Assembly (NCBI GenBank): GCA_964036045.1
Contig: OZ038398.1
Location: 26,851,309 to 26,915,308 of the forward strand
DNA length: 64,000 bases
DNA from: Eutreptiella sp. 'Long Island Sound 2002'
Lineage: Eukaryota > Euglenozoa > Euglenophyceae > Eutreptiales > Eutreptiaceae
Reading direction: 5' to 3'
Shown: piece by piece, positions 50,288-63,277 of the stretch
How positions within the stretch are numbered: the stretch's first letter is position 1
Layout of the letters: every line of letters starts with the position of its first letter
Program-made: the position numbers and the translations under genes
Notes under the pieces: model-generated
What the model was told of the DNA's origin: nothing
The model's input: only the letters and a program-made list of their open reading frames with translations
Database searches by the model: none

Positions 50288-53200
50288 ATGGACACTCCAT
50301 GTTACTACCATGTGGAAGGGCAAGCCCACCAGCAGCGGCGCCGGCACCTCATTGGGGTGTCCCTATTTGCTGCCTTCCTCACACTGCTGGCCATGTTCGC
50401 CATCTCTTCCCCCATCGCCAACGCCTTGTACACCGCCCCCACGACCACCACCACCACCACCACCACCACCCCCCGCATGTTTGGTATTGAAGCCCCTGTG
50501 CCTGCACACCAGACGCCAGCAGCCAGGCCCCAGTGGGTAGCGCCGGCTGATCCCCGCAACCCACTCGACATGCCACGCCCCGCTGCACCCTTCGAGTATG
50601 GAGTTCCCCAAGAACCAACTCCTGAGGCGGGTGGCCAGTCATTGGATTTCGGACTGCTCGCTGCCTGCGCGGCAGTGATTGCTGCCTGCACATCGCCACT
50701 CTGGAGGCGCCCTCGCTCCGTGGCCATGTACACTACAACCGGCGAACGGGCGCCCAACGACGTTGAGGCTGACACAGAACTCGCCACCCTGTCGGCGGCC
50801 AAGAAGTGGCAGGCCGTCCTGGCCGAGATCGAGGAAATGGACCGTGCTGCGGCGGAGGCGGCGGAGAAGGCGGCAGCGGAAGAGGGCACCATGTCCGCAA
50901 AGCTCAAGTCTGTGGCTGTTTTCAGTCTCCCGCTGGCCGCTTCCGCGTTCATCCTGCAGGTGTTGCCTGTGGGGGGAGTTGTCTCCCCCCCCCCTCCCTC
51001 TCCCCACTACCACCCACAAAAAATATCTTCCGACGAACCCCCCCCCCCCCCCCTCCCCGTGAGGCAGGCGCGGCTGGAGCTAAGTGGCGGGTCCACACCT
51101 GACCAATTGAGGCCCCTCCCCGTCCACAAACACACAGCTATCATGCTATGCAGCCTAGTCAGCTCGCACGTAACACAGCGAATGTCTACCTCCCCTTTTT
51201 CTCTCCAGCAGGAGAACAGAAAGCCGTATAATTAGGCCGAAGGAGTGCATCAGGCTATACGGCCCTGTGAATCACTGCGACACATCAACACAAACGCAGC
51301 TTGAGGGCGTGGCCGTTTTTCATGCACCATCTAGCTCAGCAACACACAGGTATTGATCTTTAGTGGTTCGCCGTCCACAGGTTATATAACGAATGCAGCT
51401 GCCACTGGCACCGCTGATTGAAACCTTGTACCCACTTGTTGTACATTGAATAGTGGAGCACCCCAACCAAGAAGGGGACACATGCATCTGTGAGAGAACC
51501 TCTGGACTAATGGCTGAAAGTGTCTATGGCGGGGACATTCAGTCGATCAGCACCGACCATTGATCCTCCCCGTCGAAAACCGAGATACGTGTGCCCGTGG
51601 GGAGGCAAAATGCCACGCACCAGCCCCCAAAGTCATGGGGGAACAGCGTCACGGTGACATCATCGGCGGGCTCCCCACCTCTCGCAATTTTTGCACCCGC
51701 CCCCTTACCCCTCAATCCAATGGCTGGACAACCCACCCCTCCCTACGTGCGGAGCGGAGGATTCCCTCCTCAAAGGGCAAACATATGAAAAGGCGGATTT
51801 GCTAGCGGACATGGGCTGCGGCAGGTCCCCGCTCTTGAAGGGCCGTGTCACGGCGTCACAGGCGACCATAGACCAACAGGATAGCTATGTGGAATGTGAT
51901 GCTGAATCAGATATGCAGAGGGGCCGCTGCGGACGGAGCCAGAGGGGCCTGGCGAACATGGAACTCCTCTGCCGGTGGGGCGGCCACCACCGGGCGGGGG
52001 GGGGGGGGGGGGGGCAACCTCCCCTTTGCACCCCACGATCCGACGTCGCGCCACAAAAGGTCACCCCCTCCCCATGGGCAGCACATCACCGTCTCCACGG
52101 GGCCAACCGAGGACACCACTCACAAGGTCAGGGCAGTTGTTCGTTTTTTGTTGTTGTTGGACATTTGCCTCGTTCCGATCCTGCAAACCCATTGTGCATT
52201 GAGGCCTGTGTTGCTGCAGGCCTACTTCTTTGGGACCCCTGTGGCCCACCTGATGAATCGCAACGGGTGGCTGTTCGCGCACGTGACATCCGGCATGCTC
52301 TTCGGTGGCATCGTGGTGTTCTCGACGCTCTACGAGGGCCTCGTCATTCTTCAGGGCACCCCTGGTGTCCGCCGCTGGTGGTTCGAGCGTGTGCCCCTGG
52401 TGGATGGCGTTGTGGCTCTCCCAGCAGTGTTCATGAGCATTGCTTCAGGCGTGTGCCTCTCACAGGTACGTTTCGCAGTGCATTGGGCAATAGAGAGAGG
52501 GTGTGTGTGTGTTTGTGTGTGTGTGTGTGCCCCTTCGAGTTTCCTGTGTATTGTAGGAGTCGCAGGTCATTTGGTAGGATCTGCCTGCTTTGATGATCCT
52601 GCCGGAGAAGGGAAAACAAGGTTTGTGCGTGGGAGTGGGGGGGGGGGGGGTTGTCGAGCCCCCTGAAGGAGGGTTGGGTGGGTGGGTGGGGTGGGGTGGA
52701 AAGGCGGTTTGGGTGACAGAATTGTTGTTATACCATGAAGTGGCAAAAAACGTGTTGATTCGAGCCTCCTAAGACTGAAATACATGTCTTGCAGGCCTTA
52801 CACCCGTCTTTGGAAGATCTGTGGAGAGGAGGGGGGGAAGCTGAGGACGGGGGTTGCCCAGGGCTCCTCCTCAAGAGTAGCAATGCCCAAACCCCTTTGG
52901 AAGTGGGCTAAGCGAAATATCTCCCCCCATCCCTTGGGGGCTAGCAAGGTTGATGTGACCTCTCCCTCTTTTCCTCCCTCTAATAAGGGAAACGGGGGGG
53001 GGGGGATGCATTAGAAGGGAAGGGACCTCAGAGGCGGTCCCAGAGGCGGTTGGAGGAGGTTGGAGGAGGTTGCCAAAGCGGTTGGGGGCCCTAGGCAAGG
53101 CTAGAGACTGCAAAAAACGTCCTTTTGTCTCCGAGTAGGCATATGCTGTCACAACCTCCCCTTTTGCACACCTTAGAGGGGGTACCATGGGGTCAGTAAG

Positions 53201-54436
53201 GTTGCCAAAAATGCCGACATGGCGCGACCTGCTGATGCAGTTTTTCGCCCTCGGCAGCTCAAAAATCAAAGTTTGCGAAACTTTTTTTTTGGATATCGTG
53301 ACGACTCACAATGATCATCCAACAGACCCAGTGGAGATGGCATGACATTCTTTATTCTTCTTTCATTGAGTTGCCCCTGTGGTGTGGCAACATATCGCTG
53401 CACAGACAGGTGATAGGAAACCACATTCCAAATATACATACCACCGCCACAGGCGGCATGTGAACGGCGGCTCACATGGGACAAATATGTTGTAGTTTGA
53501 CTGTCAGCTTGACCCGGTCCAAGCACTTATGAGGCACACAAAAATCTGAGCAAAAAAAGACCATCCAAGCTATGTAAAGCATGTTTTAGGCCGTATTTGT
53601 GTCCTTTTCACCCTACTGGGATCGGGTGCGGGGGGGGGGGTTCCCATAGTGGGGTGTTTCCCAAGGGATTGGTACACAACCTGCTTATGCAGTTTGTCAC
53701 CCTGGGCAGCTCAAGAATCGAAGTTTCCGAAACTTATTTTTTTGATATTGTGACCACCTAAAATGACCATCCAAGCTATGTACAAGCCAGTGCTAATGTG
53801 TTTTTCACCCCATGTGGGCTTCAGTGCTCAGGGTAGATTCTCTGCAGGGTGGCCTTGCCGAAGGAAATAGAATTTTCTACACCATTGTGTTTTATGTACT
53901 GCATATCGTGTCAGCAACATGTGCTGTTTCTATCACTGTGCTTTGTGCATCATGACACACGGCTCTAAATATATGTCGCGGTGCAGTGCTTCGTGCAACA
54001 CGGTACTGCGTTTCATGCTTTGCGCGGTGTGTAATCATGCTGGCTGTCGCCGACGTCCTGAAAAATGGACTGAGGTCCAACAACAGTGGCCCCTGCTAAG
54101 GTCCTGTACTCACCGTTGATCTCCCTTGCCTGATGCTTCTTGCAGACGAACTTTGGCAGCCTGTACGCCGCCCCCAAGTTCGTGCATCTTGCGTTGGAGA
54201 CGCTGCTGATGTTCGTGGCGTTCTGGGCTGTTATGGACCAGTCGACGCAGGGCCCTGCCCGCGAGAAGTGCAACGAGGAGTGGAAGGTCTGGATGCTGAC
54301 AGATGTCAAGCCGGAAAAGCCCAACGACACGCTGCAGACGCGGCTGTGGGTAAACGCCGTCAGCTCTTCATTCGTCGTCTTCATCTATTGGGTGATGACC
54401 ACCAAACCCCACTTTAAGCTGGAGGATCTCTTCTAG
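50288..54436 (+). CDS. Four-exon multi-pass membrane protein of unknown function (417 aa)
   Basis: Exons 50288-50959, 52082-52126, 52220-52465, 54146-54436, all joined in phase 0 with donors CTGCAG|GTGTTG, CACAAG|GTCAGG, TCACAG|GTACGT and acceptors CCCATGGGCAG, GTTGCTGCAG, CTTCTTGCAG. Likely membrane helices: HLIGVSLFAAFLTLLAMFAI, then LDFGLLAACAAVIAACTSPL, KLKSVAVFSLPLAASAFILQ, GWLFAHVTSGMLFGGIVVFS, VDGVVALPAVFMSIASGVCL, FVHLALETLLMFVAFWAVMD, and VNAVSSSFVVFIYWVMTTKP. A charged Ala/Glu coiled stretch (AAEAAEKAAAEEG) lies between helices 2 and 3, and a Thr10 run from an ACC repeat follows helix 1. An acceptor CCCCCGCAG just upstream (exon would start 50272) suggests a 5' exon may exist. I do not recognise the family. 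Confidence 0.7.
51590..51790 (+). repeat. Dispersed repeat R1, copy 2 (intron 1 of the membrane gene)
   Basis: Matches 16890-17140 (other strand) over about 200 bp: GGAGGCAAAATGCCACGC, TCACGGTGACATCATC, GCGGGCTCCCCACCTCTCGC, GGAGGATTCCCTCCTCAAAG. Sense orientation relative to its host gene, as in copy 1. Confidence 0.75.
52500..52531. repeat. (GT)n microsatellite
   Basis: About 30 bp of GT with one GTTT interruption, shortly after the exon 3 donor of the membrane gene. Confidence 0.85.
53205..53330 (+). repeat. Dispersed repeat R4, copy
   Basis: CTGATGCAGTTTTTCGCCCT, CGGCAGCTCAAAAATCAAAG, CGAAACTTTTTTTTTGGATAT and CACAATGATCATCC. Nearest relative is 53680-53790, about 470 bp downstream in the same orientation. 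Confidence 0.65.
53680..53880 (+). repeat. Dispersed repeat R4, longest copy in intron 3 of the membrane gene
   Basis: CTTATGCAGTTTGTCACCCT, GGCAGCTCAAGAATCGAAG, CGAAACTTATTTTTTTGATA, AATGACCATCCAAGCTATGT and TTGCCGAAGGAAATAGAATT link together blocks seen separately in the other copies. Confidence 0.65.
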
Positions 54437-57161
54437 TGAAAGTGTTGAGACACCAGAGTCCACCTACTCAGATATGCGAGTGTCACAGATTCATTTCCAT
54501 GTGCTGTATACAGTGTTCTCAGGAAGTTGGGTTTAATACTACTGCACACCGGCAGTCATCCCGCTGCATACACTGATGTCAGGTTCTGAGGTCCAAATAG
54601 ACGTCCCAGTGTCTCTGGCGGCTTGTGGTCTCCTACACAGGGCAATCTATGTTGCACTTGATCTGTCATTGAGGGCTGGTCACATCATCCGAAACTTGCG
54701 AGGCAAACAAATTCTGAAAACAAAACCAAATATTTTCATACCACTGCACACTGTAGGAGTCTAGTTCTGAACGAGAATGATGTTTGCGTCACAGACAGTG
54801 GGTTGTCTCCCCCGGTGCGGAATCCGCACTTCAACACCGAAGGCTCTCCCCTCGGTTCATGCCCCCTGCGCTTCCCTTCCACGTCTCTCTCGCCTCTGCT
54901 CCCTTCTCTGCCCTGCCCCACTTCTCTCCATTTGGCCATTTTCTGCCCGCAAATTGGCGCAGCCATCTATTGGCGCTGTCCTCCACATTGCTATGGCCCT
55001 GCCTCAGGTGCTTTGATGCCCCCCCCCCCCTCAAAGAAGGCACATAAACAACGTTATAAAGTGCAGTTTCCTTCCAAGACACAGAGACACAAGGCATACT
55101 AGTAGCAGTGCAAACAATGCAGGAACAACAGAAATCAACAGCAACAGCTCAAGGCTGATGTCTGCATGCGCACGTGCACAGGAGTTAGAGAGCCGCACAA
55201 CTTCGTGTGCGCAGTGCCAAGAGCAGTGCCAGCCGCAGTATACCAGGCACAACAAGGACGGACACGCACGCACGCGCGCATGTACACCCACAAGCAAACA
55301 CATGCCCACTCGGGCAAAAGACAGCCGCAACACACTCAGAACTTTCATATTATTGCTAATATTCAATACAAGCTTACTCCTCAACACTGCATCCAACTCA
55401 CCTTGAAGTGGTTGTGAGATCCAGGTTATGATCCAGGGGTGAGTGAAGCATGCACCCATTCGGGGGCCGGGGGGGGGGGGGGGGGCATAGTGCCAGGGAA
55501 TGAAACCTTAAATGTCTTTTCTGTAAAATCATTTACTTGTAAGACAGCCATTTCCCAAAAATTTTGTTGATTTTGGCGGTCCAACCCCTTCAGCTTTCTC
55601 CCGTAATTTTGGCAGAGGGTGTCAAATATTTGGGCCTCCACACTCCTTTTTTGGGGGGGGGGATTTAGGAGCAAAAAGGACTCTTGCTGGGCCAATTTTT
55701 GTGGGGCCAGCTGGGAGAGGCCCCACAGGGCGCTGATGCAGTTTTGAGTTGTTTCTGCAGTGCTCAACGGTAACCGTTTCTGCAAATCAGGAAAAATGGG
55801 CATGCACAACGTGCCCCCAACAACCCATCAGAGAAACTGCAATTTTACCTGTAGCTCATATATATTGTGAAAGGTGGTGCATCACTGGTTTTACTTGGGG
55901 CCACAGGCAAGAACGGCACGGGGCAACCTCTACAAATTTGTTGGGGTGCTAGCTCATACATTTTTGGAGCTACCTGCGACAATCCTTTTATGTAGCCACA
56001 TCACTCCCCGTGGAGAGCCCGAGAGGGCATTTTGGAAACCCCATGCGGAAGTAGTAATGCAGCCATTTTGCTCCTGTCCACTTTGGAGACTTTCATGCAT
56101 TGAAACCTCAAAACCACATGCAACTCAGTGAGGAACGTGTGCATGTACAGGGGTCTGGCCCGTCCACCCACCCACATGGTGTATTTTACAGCATTTGCTG
56201 CATTTGTGATGATGCCTGGTAATGACACTCCGGGATATGCGCTGAGGACAGTTTCTGTGTGTTCAGTTTTTACGTTGTTTTTGCTTTTCTTCCCAAGTTG
56301 AGTATTTCTCAAACGCCCAGGTTTTGGACAAAAACAGTTGGCCCATGGCCAAAGTTTTTTGCACACCCCTCGCAAATGGTTGGGTTCCGGTGCCACAAGC
56401 AGCCACCGTAAGCCATATGCAGGGCCACATGCCACATTGTTCTTTACCCGTCTAGGTGGCTACCATAGGGACCCCTGGACAGCTGAAGACCATTTCAGCA
56501 CTCTGGGACCAATGTCTGAAAGAAAAGACAGTGGACATGGAATGCTTGGGGCTTTCAACCAGGCCACCCTGGCCCCAGGTTTTAGAACCTGGAAATGGCC
56601 CAAGTGAAAGCAGTGAAACCAGCCCAAATGGGTGAAAAATCAGTAATTTCCCCAAAGATGTTAAGGACCATTTGGTAGGGCAAAGGGCCTCCCAAAAGTT
56701 GCATTTTTGTCAAAGTGAACCTTGTTTTCCTTTTGGCCTGCTTTCTGGTATGACTTTGGTATCAAGTCCTTCCAAGTACCATACACCTTCCCTTAGCTCA
56801 CCTGAATTAGGTTTTACCCCCCAGCAGCACCCACGCCTCCCATCTGCAACATACTTCAACACACTTCAGGGTGACATACCAACCATTTTCCTGCCACTAG
56901 ATGTATCTGCAAACATGAATCACATTGATCAACAAGTGCAATGATCCCACACATCAACAAACCCTCCATAATCATTGGTATTTAACATCGGTGACCCAAG
57001 TCTTGGTGCAAGCAGTTCCCAGCTTCCAAGACCTATCGTGGTGTGCATGGGGCACTGAAACAGAGAGTGGATGGGGGCAGAGGTTCTTGGATATGGGCAT
57101 GGGGCCATGTATGCATGTGCTGCCCCATGCTGAGGTAATTTCTTCTTTCCTGTATCTTTAG
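54437..57161. other. Gene-poor region downstream of the membrane gene
   Basis: No supported gene. Holds C12 (55020-55031) and G17 (55469-55485) runs, and a CACGCACGCACGCGCGC short repeat near 55265. Confidence 0.5.
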
Positions 57162-57731
57162 TCAATAGCATGTGATATACGCCCCCTCACTGATATTAGT
57201 TAACTGTCTCTCCTCAGCCTTCTTGTGTGTGAGCCTATGACTCTGCAACAGGCCACCGCAAATTGTCAACAAGCATTGTGATGCCTTCTCTCCATCGAGC
57301 TGGGGCACTGGTATAGCCAGGCACTGCTGTGTGCTGTGCAAATCCCCACAGTTACACACCCTTTGGATATCTGTGGGGCGCCCTATGTAAAACGCTTCTG
57401 TGCACCCCTTCTTCCTATAACCCCGGCCCCTCACATCTGCCTGATTTGTTGAAATGTTGGCGGATAGGGCTTTAATATCCAGGTTGAGGCTGGCTACCGC
57501 CTCCACGGGTGTGGTTTCTATATGCCCTATATGTCCTTGGTCTCTGCAGGGGTTTGCATCCATCAGAAGAGTAGGAGCGAAAATGCAGATACACAGCACC
57601 CATTTCAGGAAGCATTCTGGTGCTTGTACACCACAATCTGCTGTGTGTATAATGGGCTGATCTGTCTGCAGGACAGTGCCAAGCGCCGCCATATGTTGGA
57701 AGATTACTGCAAGAAAAGACGCATGTGTCAT
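57162..57731 (-). CDS. Uncharacterised 189-codon ORF
   Basis: Non-repetitive ORF with seven or more Cys and several His residues, no recognised domain and no clear splice partners. It could be a decayed transposon ORF or chance. Listed because it is among the longest non-repetitive frames in an otherwise empty stretch. Confidence 0.2.
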   Translation of the reverse strand: MTHASFLAVIFQHMAALGTVLQTDQPIIHTADCGVQAPECFLKWVLCICIFAPTLLMDANPCRDQGHIGHIETTPVEAVASLNLDIKALSANISTNQADVRGRGYRKKGCTEAFYIGRPTDIQRVCNCGDLHSTQQCLAIPVPQLDGEKASQCLLTICGGLLQSHRLTHKKAEERQLTNISEGAYITCY

Positions 57732-60700
57732 GGTCGCTTGGCCTTAGACTTGTGTCAGCTGACCACCTGTGATGCACTGATATTTTTCTACATTTTCAAC
57801 CTGCATTACTCAGCAAGCATTGGCTCAAGGTGTCCTCAGCATCACATGTGTATCTTATAGTACATTTGTTGTATTGTAGTTCCAAAACGTGTTTGAAAGG
57901 TTTCAGCATTTAGGTGGGAGCATTGTCTCGAACAAAATTTGAGCAAAGGAAAAGAGGATGTGGATATTTGCCTGGTTTCTGTGTCGCGTCGATATGCAGC
58001 CTTGTGTGTGATGAATGTTTGGCGTGAGTTAGCCACAAGATGAAGGGTTGCAGTAGGAGGGTTGAACAATTGAACAATGGCTGGGCAGACTTGGACAGAG
58101 CACTGACGTTCATCAGGGCATAGTGTACCAAGGTTGAGATGCTGCAATTTGCAAGAGGGTAAGGGGGTGCTCAGTATTTGCAGAGGTGGCAGGGGGAGGT
58201 TGAGAATGCTGACAGATGCAAATTAGCACTGGGGAAATGGTCAGAGTTTTTAGTTTTTGGATAGCCGTTCATTTCAGGAAGCTCACCACATGCCTCACCA
58301 CATGCCAGTCAGTACCATGGTCAGCGGAAGATGCAATTTTGTCTCTTCTCTTCAGGAGTGTAAGCAACCATATTACCACGTTTTTTGTGGCATTTTGGTT
58401 TCATCCCCCTCCCCCCAACCAACCACCACAACACCACAAAGCAGATACAATGCAAAGCAGAAACACTTCTAGGAATGTTGTGTAATTTTTTAACATATGC
58501 CAATATGTGTGCGGCTGTCTAATCGGGTTCTGTTTTCTACAAGTGGTTATTTACAGCTTTGTGGAGGGTTGCCTGGGCTATGTGTGGCCGTTTATGGCTC
58601 CACAGCCCCCTGTGGTTCAGGAGTGAGTCACTGTGGGTATGGTGGCACACAATGTGGTCCACGTGTCTCATGACCCAGCACACCACACACTGTGGATATC
58701 GTACACCTGAATTGGATTCATCCCATGTGCAGCCAAGGCTGCCACTAAGATTTTGTGTGCTGGAAGGTGTGAAAAAAAGTTCAGTTTTGGTGATTTTTGT
58801 TGCCAGCAAAAAAACAAATGCTTCCATTTCCTTTAGCGAAATTCGTTTACAGTGGCACCAGGAGAGAAAAACCCCCGAGACGGGGACACAAAGAAGGTTG
58901 GTGGGCAAAGAGGCTTCGGTGAATGGGAAAACTCGAATTGATGGTGCACGAAAAAACAAAAAAGGGAGAGGTAAAACGGGAATAAAGGCTGGTTGATGAC
59001 ATGAGAAAAGTTTTGGTTTATGATAAAATGAACGCACTATGAAGACCACTATGGATTTTTGCTTTTGCGGAAATGAGTTGTATTTGCTATGTTTCTGCAC
59101 AATCAAAAGGTCTTGCTGTGGTTGAACAAGAGAAGGGTAATATTACGCCCAATTTTTGTGTAAGTTACGCTGTGGTCTAAGCTATACCATGCGTAGAAAC
59201 CGTATTAATTTTGGACCTACGTTAATTTAGTACCAAATGTAGTGCACCCGTATCAAACATGGGTTTGGTGACAAATTGTCAGCTACATAGAGTCTAGCAA
59301 ACTATACACAGAAGTGTGTACAAAGCTATGTGTACTCTTTTACATTGTGTTGTCCCACCTAGGAGCACGTAGGTGTCCAAAACTGTGAACCTGGTGGTGT
59401 AGTTGAAGGGCTGGGTACCCAATTGGGCTAAAAGCTGTAAGACAGAAAGGTTGTAGTGAAGAATGGCTTTTACAAGGCCTCCAGGACTAGAAAGGGCAAT
59501 CTCAAAAAAAAGTACATGCGGTATAGAGCTGGTAAACAGTGGAAAATGCTTGAAGAAGAATGGATGTGGTGATTGAGCGAAGCGATACAATACTCGGTTG
59601 GTGCAAAAGTTTTCACCTCCTGAAATAAGGTAGGAGATGAAAATGGAGAAAAATTGTGCGTTATATTCACATAGATGTGTTGTTTGGCTGCCGAGCATTT
59701 TGAAAAGTATTATTTGCAGTTTCACTGCGCTGAGAAAACCCACAAGCTGTTTCCCACAGAAATGCGGGCTGGCACAAACAACCAAGATCGACACTATGCA
59801 ATGTAGTGTACTGCAACGTAGAGGTGTTCATCAGTGATCGGGCATAAGAAACTGCCGAGTCACGAAACTCACATACAAGAGGTTGTGACAAAGGGGTACC
59901 CATCGACACAAATGTGCCGCATGATCAATGTCGCAGATGGGTATATGTGCGTACTGTGGTGTTTGCAAGACCAACATAAAGAGAGATCAATGTTGATAAG
60001 AGTATAGATAGCATATAATTGATCATTGGTTTCCATGGTTTATTGATTGTTGCAATATGGTAATGGTTCATGGTGTGAATGAGACACAAACACAAATACA
60101 AACACAAACAGAAATACAAATACAAACACAAACACAAACAGAAACAGAAACGCAAACACAAACACAAATACAAACACAAACACAATGTGCAATGAGAAAT
60201 AAACTTCATAGCAAGACAGAAACAAAGGTGCAATAAAGTATGCTGATGGGCGAAAGTAGAACACACGTGCACTGCAACAACAAGCTAAGCAAGCATTGCT
60301 AGGCATACATGGGTTAGTCCTACCTAAGCCAATCGCTATGACTAATTCATGAATTTATGTAGCATGATGTTTGTTTTTGACTTGATTGTTCATGTCTCAT
60401 TTTTTTTCACATTTTACTTACTATACAATCATTTATTGATGATTATGGACATATTTGATTGGCGAGATTGTCTCTTAGCCTTGACCTATTCTTGTTGGTC
60501 GTCACCACCGCTCGATGGTGTCGTCTTTTTCTTGGTTATTTTTTGCGAGTTTAGAAAAGCAAATGCGTAGTAGTCTTGTTAGATATGAAAAAATAAGTGG
60601 AATACAACAAGTAAAGCTGTAAAGCAAAACCACTTCGGACCTCGATTTAAGGTAGAACTTTATCTTCAAATACTTCACATTTCACAGTTTAAGCATGCGG

Positions 60701-62195
60701 CACATGGTATTGGCTATTTCGACCTGCGATTGCCCCTGTGCTAGTTTGTCATTTCAATGCCAACATTGACGATTGAGTTTGGAGAAGGCAAAGACGTATC
60801 ATAGATGGTGGCAAAAATTGGGCCCCCATCTTTGGCAATGGTGCAAATGAGCGGCTCAAGTACTTTGTACAAAACCTTCCAACAAATTGCATAAAAATCA
60901 TTATTTTTCCATTTGGATATCTGGTCCAACTTGCGAACAAAAACGTACTGTTTGAATTGAACATCAATGCTTTCTTTTTTTTTGGATGAAAATATTGAAC
61001 CGCCTACTTTGTCCTACGCAAAAATCTCCAAACCTAATATCTTCTCTAAAAAATGATAACCAAAAATGTGCCTTATTTTTGATAAAAAAAGTTTCTCCAC
61101 ATCAACGCTAACCTTTATATCTACAATACTACAAACAAGCTGAAACATTTCATACATATTGTGTTTTGTATGAACAGGTCTTTTTGGCACACAAATCCAC
61201 ACTTGTTCTGTTCCATTGCGCATCAACACCATGGTATATTGTAAAAAAAAATTCTACATTTGGTGTAACTTACCTCACAGATCGTGCATATTGCCTTTTT
61301 ATACGTAACCGCAATTTCAAAAAAGCAACTAAACCAAGCAGTAACACAAAACAAAAAATGCACCAATTGGTCACAATTGCAATGCACAACACAATCTAAA
61401 ACTAACTGCTTGGTACTTGTTAACCTTAAGCAACCTGGGTTTGATCAACGGCTGTGGGGCTTTGGCAATAATGCATTTGGAGTGCAATTTCCTCTATGAT
61501 CTCTCGATCCGCACTAACACTCTGGCTGCCAAATTGGCCTTTGGCTTCAAGTGTTCGATCCGATAAAATCAAACTAACGCACTGAATACACAATGCACAG
61601 TGTTGGACATTTTTGCTTACACATCTGCTTTGTTGTAAACTGCACAAAACCACCAATTGTCAACTGTCACCATTGGCCTGAACTCCAACAATAAATTGCT
61701 CAACCTTTCATGAGGGGAGAGGGGCGAGCGGTCCACAAACTATGTCACCAGTAATTCTGTCCTAAACCTGAAAAATGCTTGTTTTCATGATATCCACATT
61801 TTGGAAACAGGCATTGTCTTTTACTCTTGTGTTCTTGTGTTTCGCTGAAGCTCTATCTGGGTGGCATAAGATGAGACATAAATCTGTGGGACAAGAAACC
61901 AGTACATTAAAGGGATGTAGTTGCTGCAATGGTGGAATGCTATGTGTAGGATGCACTCTGGACATATAGACAAGCGCGCTGTTGGGGCTTGGGTCCATGA
62001 AACTGCTAGTGAACCACCTGATTGCCAAAAAAAATATGTACCACTCCATAAAAATGGATGCAAAAATTACATCAGGAATTTTCGGTCAGAATCTATGCAA
62101 CAGTATTTTTATGCCACATATCTCAGCCCCCTTGCCCCCTTGATTTGCTTGCACAGACATCAGGACAGGACAGGAAGAAAACAATATTGAGCAGA
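57732..62195. other. AT-rich gene-poor region
   Basis: Base composition is clearly more AT-rich from about 59000 to 62100 than elsewhere. ORFs are short. I see no supported gene or RNA. Confidence 0.5.
60082..60186. repeat. (ACAAAC)n microsatellite
   Basis: About 105 bp of hexamers alternating CACAAA, TACAAA and CAGAAA. Confidence 0.9.
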
Positions 62196-62239
62196 GTGGC
62201 AGAGAGAGAGGGGGGGGGTTAAGAGAGAGAGAGAGAGTC

Positions 62240-62279
<40 letters not shown>

Positions 62280-62388
62280 GGATAAGAGAGAGAGGGAGAG
62301 GGATAAGAGAGCGAGGGGGGGGGTGAGAGAGAGAGAGAGAGGGAGAGGGAGAGAGAGGGAGAGGGAGAGAGAGAGAGAGTGAGAGAGA

Positions 62389-62441
<53 letters not shown>

Positions 62442-62559
62442 TGAGAGAGAGAGAGATAAGAGAGAGAGAGGGGGGGAGAGAGAGAGAGAGAGAGAGAGGG
62501 AGTGAGAGAGAGAGAGATAAGAGAGAGAGAGAGGGGGAGAGAGAGAGAGAGAGAGAGGG

Positions 62560-62598
<39 letters not shown>

Positions 62599-62657
62599 AT
62601 AAGAGAGAGGGGGGGGTGATAAGAGAGAGAGAGAGGGAGTGAGAGAGAGAGAGAGTG

Positions 62658-62692
<35 letters not shown>
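62196..62692. repeat. About 500 bp of (GA)n with G-run interruptions
   Basis: Almost pure purine on the plus strand, with GGGATAAGAGAG-type interruptions recurring at uneven intervals. The long minus-strand Ser/Leu frames through it are an artefact of the repeat. Confidence 0.95.
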
Positions 62693-62694
<2 letters not shown>

Positions 62695-63277
62695 GGAGCG
62701 AACAGTGCCTATGTGTGCAGCAGCCACAACACATCCAAGCAAGTAGCAATCTCAACTCCCATGGACAGCACAGGGTAACAGCTATTTTTCGCGGGCCGTG
62801 CGCCCCAACATAAATTCATGCTGAGAGGATGCCAGCCCATTGATCAGCGCTGACCATCGACTAACATTTTGCCCATCCAGGCATACCACAATTTGGGATG
62901 TAATGCAGTTATAAAAAAAGGGTCTGGCCAGAACGTGCCAAGGGATCTGGACCTCAAAACTGGGTCAGAAATCACAATCGCACTGTGTGGTTGGCAGGGT
63001 GGAACAGAACAAGACCCACAAGGGTCGCACGAAAGAGCCAAAGCAAGAAACCTCCCATTGCTGTTGGCATTAGAGATGGAGAACCACAAATGCCAGACGA
63101 ATCCCAGCAAAAGGCAACCAACCAATGCCATGTTAGAGTGCAGGCATGGGGCAATGACAACCGCAATGCCCACAAATGATATGGAAATATGCCATGATCA
63201 TGGTGGCATTCAATGAATACACCACAATAGCAGCAGTTTTCAGGCAATGGAAATTTCAGGATGGAAAATGGACAACC

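Noticed and set aside
62086-62755. Ser/Leu minus-strand frames over the GA repeat
   Set aside because: Produced by the dinucleotide repeat alone.
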